A stretch of 64,000 nucleotides of DNA, taken from the NCBI RefSeq assembly GCF_022524345.1, contig NZ_JAKWJU010000002.1, forward strand, positions 4,812,501 through 4,876,500, read 5' to 3'. Source of the stretch: Streptomyces marispadix. GTDB lineage: Bacteria; Actinomycetota; Actinomycetes; Streptomycetales; Streptomycetaceae. Shown here one piece after another: positions 46,094 to 54,993 of the stretch (position 1 is the stretch's first letter; each line of letters begins with the position of its first letter). Position numbers and translations under genes: made by a program. The notes below the pieces were generated by a model. It had not been told where the DNA came from and did not search any database. It saw only the letters and a list, made by a program, of their open reading frames with translations.

Positions 46094-47854
46094 ATGGCGA
46101 ACGCGAACGCCCATATCAGCCAAGGCACTTCCGGCCCCTCCGTGACGTGCTCCGCCCTGACCTTCCGGTGGCCCGACGGCACCGGCGTCTTCGACGGCCT
46201 CTCCCTGACCGTCGGCCGCGGCCGCACCGGCCTCGTCGGAGCCAACGGCTCCGGCAAGTCGACGCTGCTTCGGCTGCTCGCGGGCGGGCTGCGCCCCGCC
46301 GGCGGGACCGTGAAGGTCGGCGGCACCCTCGCCCACCTGCCGCAGAACCTCACCCTGGACACCGCGCTGCGCGTCGACGAGGCCCTGGGCATCGCCGGGC
46401 GCCGCCGCGCACTGCGGGCCATCGAGGCCGGGGACGTACGAGAGGAGCACTTCGAGAGCGTCGGCGACGACTGGGACGTGGAGGAGCGCGCCCTGGTGAC
46501 CCTGGGCTCCCTCGGCCTCGGAGACGTCGGACTCGACCGTACGGTCGGGGAGCTGTCCGGCGGCGAGACCGTGCTGCTGCGGCTGGCCGCCCTGCTTCTG
46601 GAGCGTCCCGACGTACTGCTGCTGGACGAGCCGACGAACAACCTCGACCTGTTCGCCAGGCGCCGCCTCTACGAGGCCGTCGACTCCTGGCGCTCGGGAG
46701 TCCTCATCGTCGTCAGCCACGACCGCGAACTGCTGGAGCGCGTCGACCGCATCGCGGAGCTGCGCTCCGGCTCGGTGAGCTGGTACGGGGGCGGCTGGTC
46801 GGCGTACCAGGAGGCGCTGGCCGCCCAGCAGGAGGCCGCCGCACGGATGCTGCGCGCCGCCGACGCCGACGTACGGCGGCAGAAGCGCGAACTGGAGGAG
46901 ACGCAGATCAAGTTGGCCCGCCGCCAGCGCAACAGCCGGAAGATGGACGCCGAACGGCGCGCCCCGAAGATCGTCGCGGGCGAGCGCAAGCGGTCGGCGC
47001 AGGAGTCGGCGGGCAAGCTGCGCGGCCTCCACGAGGACCGCCTGGAGGATGCGAGGGAGCGGCGCGAGCAGGCGGCCGACGCGGTGCGCGACGACGCGGA
47101 GATCCGGGTGGACCTGCCGCGCACGGCCGTCCCCGCGGGGCGCACCGTGCTGAGGGTGCAGGGTCTGCGTCCGCGCTACGGGAGGCTGCGCGAGGCCACG
47201 TTCGAGGTACGCGGGCCGGAACGCGTAGCCCTCGTGGGACGCAACGGCGCCGGCAAGACCACCTTGCTGCGCACGCTCGCGGGCCAGACCGAGCCGCTGT
47301 CCGGTACGGCCGAGGTGCCGGTGCCGCTGCGCTTCCTTCCGCAGCGGCTGGACGTACTGGACGCGGAGTCGAGCATCGCGGCCAACGTGGCACGCACCGC
47401 GCCCGGCGTGAGCGACAACCACATCCGCGCGCAGCTCGCGCGGTTCCTGTTCAGGGGGGCGCGTGCCGAACAGCTCGCGGGCACCCTCTCCGGCGGCGAG
47501 CGGCTTCGCGCCGCCCTCGCCGCGATGCTGCTCGCCTCGCCCGCACCGCAGTTGCTGATGCTCGACGAGCCAACGAACAACCTGGACGTGGGCGGCGTAC
47601 GGCAGTTGACGACGGCGCTCGCGTCCTACGAGGGCGCCCTGCTGATCGCCGCGCACGATCTGCACTTCCTGGAGTCGGTCGGCATCACGCGCTGGCTGCT
47701 CGTAGGCGAGGAGCTGCGGGAGACGGACGCCGGCGAGGTACGTGAGCTGCTGGAGTCGGGAGGAGCGGACTCGGCAGAGGGTGCGGGACCGGCGGGGGCG
47801 GAGAGCCGAGCAGCCGGGGCGCGAGAGGAGGCGGCAGTGGAACCGGGCGCATAG
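46094..47854 (+). CDS. ABC-F family ATPase (ribosome-associated)
   Basis: The 586-residue protein has two ABC domains in tandem and no membrane segment: Walker A GLVGANGSGKST and VGRNGAGKTT, signatures LSGGETVLLRLA and LSGGERLRAALA, and Walker B LLLLDEPTNNLDL and LLMLDEPTNNLDV. The linker between domains (about 245-350) is a charged helical pair with many Arg/Lys, as in ABC-F proteins that enter the ribosomal E site and give antibiotic resistance or ease stalls. The C-terminus is Ala/Glu-rich. It is divergent from the GntR exporter operon. Confidence 0.9.
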   Translation: MANANAHISQGTSGPSVTCSALTFRWPDGTGVFDGLSLTVGRGRTGLVGANGSGKSTLLRLLAGGLRPAGGTVKVGGTLAHLPQNLTLDTALRVDEALGIAGRRRALRAIEAGDVREEHFESVGDDWDVEERALVTLGSLGLGDVGLDRTVGELSGGETVLLRLAALLLERPDVLLLDEPTNNLDLFARRRLYEAVDSWRSGVLIVVSHDRELLERVDRIAELRSGSVSWYGGGWSAYQEALAAQQEAAARMLRAADADVRRQKRELEETQIKLARRQRNSRKMDAERRAPKIVAGERKRSAQESAGKLRGLHEDRLEDARERREQAADAVRDDAEIRVDLPRTAVPAGRTVLRVQGLRPRYGRLREATFEVRGPERVALVGRNGAGKTTLLRTLAGQTEPLSGTAEVPVPLRFLPQRLDVLDAESSIAANVARTAPGVSDNHIRAQLARFLFRGARAEQLAGTLSGGERLRAALAAMLLASPAPQLLMLDEPTNNLDVGGVRQLTTALASYEGALLIAAHDLHFLESVGITRWLLVGEELRETDAGEVRELLESGGADSAEGAGPAGAESRAAGAREEAAVEPGA

Positions 47855-47908
47855 CGCTGGCCCGGGGCGTGGGACGGGGGCGCCCCGGGGCGGGGGACAG
47901 AGTGGAAA

Positions 47909-47949
47909 GGGGGCGGCGAGGCGGACTTCCGGGTCCGAACTGCCGCCCC
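47909..47949. terminator. Bidirectional hairpin between convergent genes
   Basis: GGGGGCGGC (47909-47917) pairs with GCCGCCCC (47942-47949), with an inner CGGAC/GTCCG. It is placed between the ABC-F gene and the formate dehydrogenase operon, which end facing each other. Confidence 0.65.
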
Positions 47950-47961
47950 GCCCCGGCCCGT

Positions 47962-49269
47962 TCAGCCGTCGCCCGCGCCGTCCTGTCCGCGGCGCCCCGC
48001 CTGATCCGCGCCTCCGCCGTCCTGTTCGCGGCGTCGTAGCCGTTCCCGCTGGGGCACGACGGTGTACTTCGGGTCCTTCGAGGACTCCAGCCCGCCGTGG
48101 AAGATCCCCAGCCGCGTACACGCCGAGGCCGCGAGCAGGGCCAGCCCGCTGACGCCCGCGGCCAACCGGCTGCGGCCCGCCAGCAGCGCGGCTCCCGCCG
48201 CGCCCGCTGCCGACAGCGTCTCGGCGGCGCGCATCCAGCGCCCGCCGGTGCCGTCCCGGTAGACCTCGGCGACCAGGCCCAGCCTGCGCTCCATGGCCTT
48301 CACCGCCGCGTTCTCCAGGGCGGTCCCGGCGAGTGCGGCGCTGCGTGCCGGGCCGTTCTCGGCGGTCGGTGACATCGCCAGCGCCATGCCGGAGGCGGCC
48401 GTCGCGGCGGAGCCGACGAAGACGAAGGGCAGTTCGCGGTAGGCGTCGTGCCAGCCGGGGACGGCCGTGTCCGCCGCGAGCACCGCCGTGTACGCGGCGA
48501 CCGCGGGCCCGAGCAGCGCGCCGCCCGCGGTGGCCGCACGCCCCAACCGCGGCATTCTGCCGCTCAGTTCACACAGCGCGGCCACGCCGGACGCGGGCCC
48601 GTAGGCCGCGAGCAGCCATGAGCCGACGCTCATCGGCGAGGTCGGCTTGAACACCCGGAGCATGTTGACGAACCGCCCCGGACGCCCCAGGTCGTGGATG
48701 AGGGCAGCCGCCGAGCCCACGACCGCGACGGCCGACGACGTCTTCAGCGCACGTGCCATGACGGGCCGTCCCGTCAGTCCCGCACCCGCCGCGAGCACCG
48801 AGCCGGCGCCCCCGAGCCCGCCGAGGAAGAAGTAGCCCGCGATGTTCAGCGGCTGCCATGCGGGCTGATTGAGCACCGGCCTTCCGTAGTACGACGTGAA
48901 CTCGGCCTCCGGGACGACGGGTTGCTCGCCCCGCGGTCCGCGCCGCCGCCCGCCGCGGTGCCTGCCCCTGCCCTTGCCCCTCGCCGTGCCGCTGCCGTGG
49001 CCGTGCTCGGCGCCGGTGTCCGTGCCGGGGCCCGCGCCCGCCCCTGGGGCCGTCTCCGTCTCCTGTGGGGCCGCCCGCGAGCCGTCGCCGTGTCCGTCGG
49101 TCAGGTCCTGCCCGCCGACGAGCGCCGCACGTCCCGGACGCACTCCGCGCAGCCCCTCCTTGGTGACGTCCGCGACGCTGCCGTACTCCCGTTCCTCCGC
49201 GGGATTGCCGTACGTCTCACCGGGCTTGTAGGCACCGGAGCCGTTGCCCCGTTGCTCGCCGCCGCTCAT
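47962..49269 (-). CDS. NrfD/PsrC-type membrane anchor subunit of formate dehydrogenase
   Basis: The 435-residue protein has a long hydrophilic N-terminus (about 1-130, Gly/Arg/Glu-rich) and then about eight to nine membrane helices with NIAGYFFLGGLGGAGSVLAA and ALIHDLGRPGRFVNMLRVFKPTSPMSVGSW, typical of NrfD quinone-linked anchors. It should pass electrons from the ferredoxin subunit to menaquinone. Its ATG overlaps the stop of the ferredoxin subunit (ATGA). GAGGAGG precedes the start. Confidence 0.87.
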   Translation of the reverse strand: MSGGEQRGNGSGAYKPGETYGNPAEEREYGSVADVTKEGLRGVRPGRAALVGGQDLTDGHGDGSRAAPQETETAPGAGAGPGTDTGAEHGHGSGTARGKGRGRHRGGRRRGPRGEQPVVPEAEFTSYYGRPVLNQPAWQPLNIAGYFFLGGLGGAGSVLAAGAGLTGRPVMARALKTSSAVAVVGSAAALIHDLGRPGRFVNMLRVFKPTSPMSVGSWLLAAYGPASGVAALCELSGRMPRLGRAATAGGALLGPAVAAYTAVLAADTAVPGWHDAYRELPFVFVGSAATAASGMALAMSPTAENGPARSAALAGTALENAAVKAMERRLGLVAEVYRDGTGGRWMRAAETLSAAGAAGAALLAGRSRLAAGVSGLALLAASACTRLGIFHGGLESSKDPKYTVVPQRERLRRREQDGGGADQAGRRGQDGAGDG

Positions 49270-50396
49270 CGCCAGAACCTCCTCGCCGGTGCGCGGTCGC
49301 GTCCGTGTGCCGCGAATACGGCCGCCAGCCCGCCGAGCAGGGTCAGCGCCGCCGCTCCCGCGTGCCGCCACATGTCGGGCAGATCGCGGGTGGTGACGAC
49401 GGGGTCCGGGGGCAGCCCGTAGACCTCCGGCTCGTCCAGCAGCAGGAAGAAGGCGCCGTCGCCGCCGACGCCGTCCTGCGGATCGTGGCCGTAGAGACGT
49501 GCGTCGTTCACGCCCGCCTCGCGGAGCTGGTCGACGCGTTCCTGCGCTCGCACACGCAGCTCGTCCAGCGGCCCGAACTGGATGGACTCCGTGGGGCACG
49601 CCTTGGCGCACGCCGGTTCCCGGCCCGCGCCGAGCCGGTCGTAGCACATCGTGCACTTGAACGCCCGCCCGTCGTGCGGGCGTTGCTCGATGACGCCGTA
49701 CGGGCACGCCGGTACGCAGTAGCCGCAGCCGTTGCAGATGTCCTCCTGGACGACGACGGTGCCGAACTCCGTACGGAACAGCGAGCCGGTGGGGCATACG
49801 TCGAGGCACGCGGCGTGAGTGCAGTGCTTGCAGACGTCGGAGGACATCAGCCAGCGCAGTTCGCCGCGGCCGTCGCCGTCCGTCCGAGCCTCTTGCGTGC
49901 CCTCGACTCCCTGCGCTCCCTGCGAGCCGTCGCCGGCGTCCGCGGCGCCCGTGCCCGCGGGGCCCGTGCCGGGGGTAGTCGGAGTGATCGCCGCCTCCCC
50001 GGGCGGAGTTCCCGACCCCTGCGCGGCGAGCGCGAGGACATCCACGTCGCCGTGGTCGACGTCCGCGTGAGCGTGGCCGAGAGGCTTGCTCTGCTCGATG
50101 AACGCGACGTGCCGCCACGTGGAGGCGCCCAGGCCCTGCGAGTTGTCGTAGCTCATGCCGGTGAGGTCGAGGCCGTCCTCCGGGATGGCGTTCCACTCCT
50201 TGCAGGCCACCTCGCACGCCTTGCAGCCGATGCAGACGGAGGTATCGGTGAAGAAGCCCATGCGGGGCGGGTGTTCGCCGGGTGCGCCGTGTCCCGATGC
50301 CCCTGCCGGGTCCTCCCCGGAGTCCGCCGGCAGATCGCGCCCTACGAGCCAGGAGCCGGTGCCGCCCGTGGACTGCCGTGTGCCGGAGCCCGTCAT
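49266..50396 (-). CDS. Ferredoxin-type iron-sulfur subunit of formate dehydrogenase
   Basis: The 376-residue electron-transfer subunit has four [4Fe-4S] cysteine sets: CIGCKACEVACKEW, CKHCTHAACLDVCPTG, CNGCGYCVPACPYG and CTMCYDRLGAGREPACAKACP. An insertion of about 75 Gly/Thr/Asp-rich residues (about 110-185) separates the first set from the others and is not expected in FdhB proteins. A C-terminal hydrophobic segment (AGAAALTLLGGLAAVFAA) may sit in the membrane. It lies between the catalytic and anchor subunits with ATGA overlaps at both ends. Confidence 0.9.
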   Translation of the reverse strand: MTGSGTRQSTGGTGSWLVGRDLPADSGEDPAGASGHGAPGEHPPRMGFFTDTSVCIGCKACEVACKEWNAIPEDGLDLTGMSYDNSQGLGASTWRHVAFIEQSKPLGHAHADVDHGDVDVLALAAQGSGTPPGEAAITPTTPGTGPAGTGAADAGDGSQGAQGVEGTQEARTDGDGRGELRWLMSSDVCKHCTHAACLDVCPTGSLFRTEFGTVVVQEDICNGCGYCVPACPYGVIEQRPHDGRAFKCTMCYDRLGAGREPACAKACPTESIQFGPLDELRVRAQERVDQLREAGVNDARLYGHDPQDGVGGDGAFFLLLDEPEVYGLPPDPVVTTRDLPDMWRHAGAAALTLLGGLAAVFAAHGRDRAPARRFWR

Positions 50397-53300
50397 CCCC
50401 GTACCTCCATTCCCGTCCCCTCGCCGACGCCGCTGCGTTCGCGGTACTGCTCCAGCAGCCGCAGCAGATCCGGGCCCCGTGGCCTGCGCCCCGGACGGAT
50501 GTCCGCGGTGAGCGCCTTGACCTCCTGGATGTGGACGTTCGGGTCGAGGGCGATGGACGTCAGTTCGTTGGCGGAGTCGCCCGTCGTATAGCCGTTGCGG
50601 CCCCAGTGGTACGGCAGCCCGATCTGATGCACGACGCTGCCGCCCGCCCGCAGCGGAGCCATCCGCTCCGTCACCAGCACCCGCGCCTCGACCGCGCCGC
50701 GTGCCGTGACGATCGTGGCCCAGCCCGCGTGCTCCAGGCCGCGCTCGGCGGCCAGTTGGGGCGAGACCTCGCAGAAGAACTCCGGCTGCAATTCCGCGAG
50801 ATACGGCGACCAGCGGGTCATGCCGCCGCCGGTGAAGTGCTCGGTGAGGCGGTACGTCGTCACCACGTAGGGGAAGACGCCGGTCCCCGGCTCCGAGCCG
50901 CTGGGGTGGTAGCGGTTGTGCCCGTCGTCGAAGATCTGCCGTACGGGGCTGCGCTGCTGCCCGTAGAGCGGATTGGCCACGGGGGAGTCCTGCGGCTCGT
51001 AGTGCGTGGGCATCGGACCGTCGAGCAGGCCCGCCGGTGCGAACAGCCAGCCCTTGCCGTCGGCCTGCATGATGAACGGGTCGACGCCGCTGAGCGCGTC
51101 CGGCCCGGTCGCCCCCGGCTCGGGACGGAAGGACGGCGGCCGGTCCGCGACGAAGTCGGGGACGTCGTGCCCGGTCCAGCGGCCCCGCGCCTCGTCCCAC
51201 CACACCAGGGCCTTGCGGTCGCTCCAGGGGTTGCCGTCCGGGTCGGCCGAGGCGCGGTTGTAGAGGATGCGGCGGTTGGCGGGCCACGCCCACGCCCACT
51301 CGGCGGCGATCCAGTCCTGTTCGGTGTGGGGCTTCTTGCGGGCCGCCTGATTGACGCCGTCGGCATAGACGCCGCAGTAGATCCAGCAGCCGCAGGAGGT
51401 CGATCCGTCGTCCTTCAGCTCCTGGTAGCGGCTGAGCGGACTGCCGTCCGCGTCACGGCCGTTGATCTCGGCGAGCACCGCCTCGGCGCTGGGCTCCTCC
51501 AGCGGTCCCTCCACCGGATAGTCCCAGGTGAGGTCCAGCAGCGGACGGTCCATCGGGTCCGTGGAGTCCTTCAGCCGCTGCCGGATGCGCTTGCCGAGGT
51601 GGTATACGAACCACAGATCGCTGCGCGCCTCGCCGTCCGGCTCCTTCGCCTTGTCGTGCCACTGCACGTACCGGTTGGTGTTGGTGAAGGAGCCCGCCTT
51701 CTCCGTGTGCGAGGCGGCGGGGAAGAAGAAGACCTCGGTGCCGATGTCCCCTGTGCGCAGTTCGCCGCTCTCGATCTCGGGGCCGTCCTGCCACCAGGTC
51801 GCCGACTCCACGAGCGAGAAGTCTCGGACGACCAGCCACTCCAGATTGGCCATTCCCAGGCGCTGCATACGGGAGTTGGCGGAGCCCACGGCCGGGTTCT
51901 CACCCATCAGGAAGTAGCCCTTGCACACGCCGTCGATCTGGGCCAGGACGGTCTCGTATGTGCTGTGCGAACCGGTGAGGCGGGGGAGGTGGTCGAAGCA
52001 GTAGTCGTTGTCCTCGGTGGCGGCGTCGCCCCAGTAGGCCTTCATCAGGCTGACGAAGTAGGAACGCATGTTGCCCCAGAAGCCCTTGTCGGCGGCCACC
52101 GCCTCGACGAACTTGTCCAGATCCTCGTTCTCGTGCGCGTGCGGCATCGGGATGTAGCCGGGCAGCAGGTTGAAGAGGGTGGGGATGTCGCTGGAGCCCT
52201 GGATGCTGGCGTGGCCGCGCAGCGCCTGGATGCCGCCGCCGGGCCGGCCGATGTTGCCCAGCAGAAGCTGGAGTACGCAGGCCGTACGGATGTACTGGGC
52301 GCCGACGGTGTGCTGCGTCCAGCCGACCGCGTAGCAGAACTCGCTGGTGCGGTCGGGACCGGAGTTCTCCACGAGCGCCCGGCACACCTCCAGGAACGTC
52401 TCCTTCGGGATGCCGCAGGTCTCCTCGACCATCTCCGGGGTGTAGCGCGAGTAGTGCCGCTTGAGGATCTGATAGACGCAGCGCGGGTCCTGAAGCGTGC
52501 GGTCCTGCCGCGACTCGGACTCGCCCGCCAGCGCCGGACCTCCGGAGCCGTAGGTCTCGGCCGTCCCGTAGCCCGCCGGTGGCCCGGCCCCCTGGACGCG
52601 TGCGTCGTACAGCGCGTCACGCTCCCCTGAGGCGGCCTGCACGGTGCCGCCGCCCTCGTACTGCCATGACTGCATGTCGTAGCGGCGGGTCTCGGGGTCG
52701 AGGCCGGAGAAGACCCCGTCCAGGTCCTCGGTGTCCTGGAACTCCCCGCCGACGATCGTGGCCGCGTTGGTGTACTCCAGCACGTACTCGCGGAAGTCGG
52801 AGCCGGTGCTGAGGACGTGGTTGACGATGCCGCCGAGGAACGCGATGTCGGTGCCCGCCCGGATCGGCACATACAGATCCGCCAGCGCACTCGTACGTGT
52901 GAAACGGGGATCGACGTGGATCACCTTGGCGCCGCGCGCCTTGGCCTCCATCACCCACTGGAAGCCGACGGGGTGCGCCTCGGCGAAGTTGGAGCCCTCG
53001 ATGACGATGCAGTCCGAGTTCTGGAGGTCCTGGAGGAAGGTCGTGGCGCCGCCGCGTCCGAAGGACGTGCCGAGTCCCGCGACCGTCGAGCTGTGGCAGA
53101 CCCGGGCCTGGTTCTCCACCTGCACGACGCCCAGCGCCGTGAAGAGCTTCTTGATCAGGTAGTTCTCCTCGTTGTCGAGGGCCGCACCGCCCAGCGTCGC
53201 GATGCCGAGCGTGCGGTTGACGCTCAGCCCCTCGTGCTGCTGCTCCCAGGTCTCCCTGCGGGTACGGATGACGCGCTCCGCCACCATGTCCATGGCGGTC

Positions 53301-53662
53301 TCCAGATCCAGGCGCTCCCAGTCCTCGCCGTAGGGGCGCCGGTAGAGCACCTCGTGGCGTCGGGCGCCGCCCGTGGTGAGCTGGAGGGTCGCAGCGCCCT
53401 TGGGGCAGAGCCGGCCTCGGCTGACGGGGGAGTCGGGGTCGCCCTCGATCTGGACGACCTCGCCGTCCTTGACGTACACGTTCTGCCCGCAGCCCACCGC
53501 GCAGTACGGGCAGACCGACTTCACTACCTCGTCGGCGTCCTCCGTACGCGGGGTCAACTCACGTGTGCGGGCGGAGGTTGCGGCGGCGCCGCGCCCCAGC
53601 GGGTCTTCTCCGGTGAGCTGCCGGTACACGGGCCAGCTCTCGAGCCAGGTGCGCACACCCAT
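50393..53662 (-). CDS. Formate dehydrogenase catalytic subunit, Cys form
   Basis: The molybdopterin enzyme oxidises formate to CO2. The 1089-residue protein has the N-terminal [4Fe-4S] set Cys51, Cys54, Cys58 and Cys86 (CPYCAVGCGQN ... GRLCPKG). The Mo/W ligand is Cys189 followed by His190 in QARVCHSSTVAGLG, where E. coli FdnG uses selenocysteine. Further pterin-site stretches are VIEGSNFAEAHPVGFQWVMEAKARG, GRPGGGIQALRGHASIQGSSD and FLMGENPAVGSANS. No twin-arginine signal is seen, so it faces the cytoplasm. ATG at 53662 (GGAGG upstream) fits MGVRTWLESWPVYRQL. It is the first gene of a three-gene operon. Confidence 0.93.
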   Translation of the reverse strand: MGVRTWLESWPVYRQLTGEDPLGRGAAATSARTRELTPRTEDADEVVKSVCPYCAVGCGQNVYVKDGEVVQIEGDPDSPVSRGRLCPKGAATLQLTTGGARRHEVLYRRPYGEDWERLDLETAMDMVAERVIRTRRETWEQQHEGLSVNRTLGIATLGGAALDNEENYLIKKLFTALGVVQVENQARVCHSSTVAGLGTSFGRGGATTFLQDLQNSDCIVIEGSNFAEAHPVGFQWVMEAKARGAKVIHVDPRFTRTSALADLYVPIRAGTDIAFLGGIVNHVLSTGSDFREYVLEYTNAATIVGGEFQDTEDLDGVFSGLDPETRRYDMQSWQYEGGGTVQAASGERDALYDARVQGAGPPAGYGTAETYGSGGPALAGESESRQDRTLQDPRCVYQILKRHYSRYTPEMVEETCGIPKETFLEVCRALVENSGPDRTSEFCYAVGWTQHTVGAQYIRTACVLQLLLGNIGRPGGGIQALRGHASIQGSSDIPTLFNLLPGYIPMPHAHENEDLDKFVEAVAADKGFWGNMRSYFVSLMKAYWGDAATEDNDYCFDHLPRLTGSHSTYETVLAQIDGVCKGYFLMGENPAVGSANSRMQRLGMANLEWLVVRDFSLVESATWWQDGPEIESGELRTGDIGTEVFFFPAASHTEKAGSFTNTNRYVQWHDKAKEPDGEARSDLWFVYHLGKRIRQRLKDSTDPMDRPLLDLTWDYPVEGPLEEPSAEAVLAEINGRDADGSPLSRYQELKDDGSTSCGCWIYCGVYADGVNQAARKKPHTEQDWIAAEWAWAWPANRRILYNRASADPDGNPWSDRKALVWWDEARGRWTGHDVPDFVADRPPSFRPEPGATGPDALSGVDPFIMQADGKGWLFAPAGLLDGPMPTHYEPQDSPVANPLYGQQRSPVRQIFDDGHNRYHPSGSEPGTGVFPYVVTTYRLTEHFTGGGMTRWSPYLAELQPEFFCEVSPQLAAERGLEHAGWATIVTARGAVEARVLVTERMAPLRAGGSVVHQIGLPYHWGRNGYTTGDSANELTSIALDPNVHIQEVKALTADIRPGRRPRGPDLLRLLEQYRERSGVGEGTGMEVRG

Positions 53663-53937
53663 CGCCGTCCTCCGTCCACGCGCCTCCACGTAATCGCGCG
53701 GGACCAGTGCCCTTCTCGGCCGGGTTTACGCGTGAGGGTGCGGTGGATCAGCGGGAGGAGCGGGCGGCCGGGCGTCCTCGGGCCGTACGCCCGGCCGGTC
53801 ACGCCGGACGTACGGCGTCACGACTGACGTGACACCAGGCGTACGGGCTCAGCACGACGGAGGTACGGCAGCTCGGCGGAGGTACGGCACCAGGCGTCAG
53901 CACGGACGCCCGGAGCCCGGTCGGCGCCGCCGGGGCG
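53663..53937. repeat. Intergenic region with imperfect duplications
   Basis: There are 275 bases upstream of fdhA. CACCAGGCGT occurs at 53833-53842 and 53888-53897, and CGGAGGTACGGCA at 53858-53870 and 53877-53889. The fdh promoter should lie here; no gene is seen. Confidence 0.6.
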
Positions 53938-54993
53938 TCACACGTCCCGGCGGTTGAGCATCGCGTACGCGGCGATCAGCGCCGCGGCCGTCACCGCCGC
54001 GAGGATGCCCAGCAGCGGCCAGCCCGTGGCGCTCTGATCCTCCGACATGGGAATCCGGTACAGCGACGCGAGGCCGTTGAGCGGCGAGTACTCCATCAGC
54101 ACCTCGCGCGCCTTCTCCAGCGTCTCGCCGAGCATGAACAGGGCCATGACCAGCGGCAGCAGCACCAGCCCGAGCATCGTCGTGATCGCACCGGCCGAGT
54201 GCCTCAGCAGGGCGCCGACCGCCAGGGCGAGCAGCCCCAGCAGCGCCACGTACAGGCCCGCGCCGACGGTGGCGCCGAGCCACTGGCTGTTGCTGGCGAC
54301 CAGTTCGCCGTTCTCGACGGAGCCCTTGAACGCGTCGACCTTGCTCACATACGACGGGACCTTCTGGCCGCTGAGCATCACGGAGTTGATGAGGGCGGTG
54401 ACCGAGCAGGCCACCGTCGTCATGACGAACGCCAGCAGGAAGAAGATCAGCGACTTCGCGATCAGCACCCGGCCGCGCTTGGGGCAGGCGGTCATGGTGG
54501 TGCGGATCATGCCGGTGCCGTACTCGGATGTGACCACCAGCACGCCGAGCGTGATGATGCAGATCTGCCCGAGCATCAGCCCGAAGAGCCCCGGCGCGAG
54601 CAGCGGCATCCCCACGAAGTCGGTGCCGCTGAGGGCGAACGCCGTGAGGAAGCCGATGCCGATGACGAGGACGAACATGACGCCGAGCGTCCACACCGTG
54701 GAGCGGACCGAGCGGATCTTCGTCCACTCGGAGACGATCGCGTGGCCGAGGTGGGTGCGGGTCACGGGGATGGGCGAGGCGTAGCCGCCGCCGGGCGCCG
54801 GGCCCGGCTGGGGCGGCGGGGCCGTCGCGGTGGCTGTGGCGGGGCCGCCGTGCTGCTGTTGCTGCCCGAAGTCCTGGGGCTGGTACGGCTGTTGGCCCTG
54901 CGGAGGCTGCGGGCCCGGCTGACCCTGCGGGCCTTGGCCCTGGCCCTGGTACGGCTGCGACTGCGGCTGCGGCTGGGGGTTCGGCATGCTCAT
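53938..54993 (-). CDS. ABC-2 exporter permease with Gln/Pro-rich N-terminal tail
   Basis: The 351-residue protein starts with about 85 residues of Gln/Pro/Gly low-complexity sequence (QPYQGQGQGPQGQPGPQPPQ), then SEWTKIRSVRSTVWTL and six membrane segments with GVLVVTSEYGTGMIRTTMTACPKRGRVL, as in actinobacterial ABC-2 permeases, ending AYAMLNRRDV. The start overlaps the stop of the ATPase (ATGA). It is a paralogue of the permease at 57054-57824, which lacks the tail. Confidence 0.87.
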   Translation of the reverse strand: MSMPNPQPQPQSQPYQGQGQGPQGQPGPQPPQGQQPYQPQDFGQQQQHGGPATATATAPPPQPGPAPGGGYASPIPVTRTHLGHAIVSEWTKIRSVRSTVWTLGVMFVLVIGIGFLTAFALSGTDFVGMPLLAPGLFGLMLGQICIITLGVLVVTSEYGTGMIRTTMTACPKRGRVLIAKSLIFFLLAFVMTTVACSVTALINSVMLSGQKVPSYVSKVDAFKGSVENGELVASNSQWLGATVGAGLYVALLGLLALAVGALLRHSAGAITTMLGLVLLPLVMALFMLGETLEKAREVLMEYSPLNGLASLYRIPMSEDQSATGWPLLGILAAVTAAALIAAYAMLNRRDV

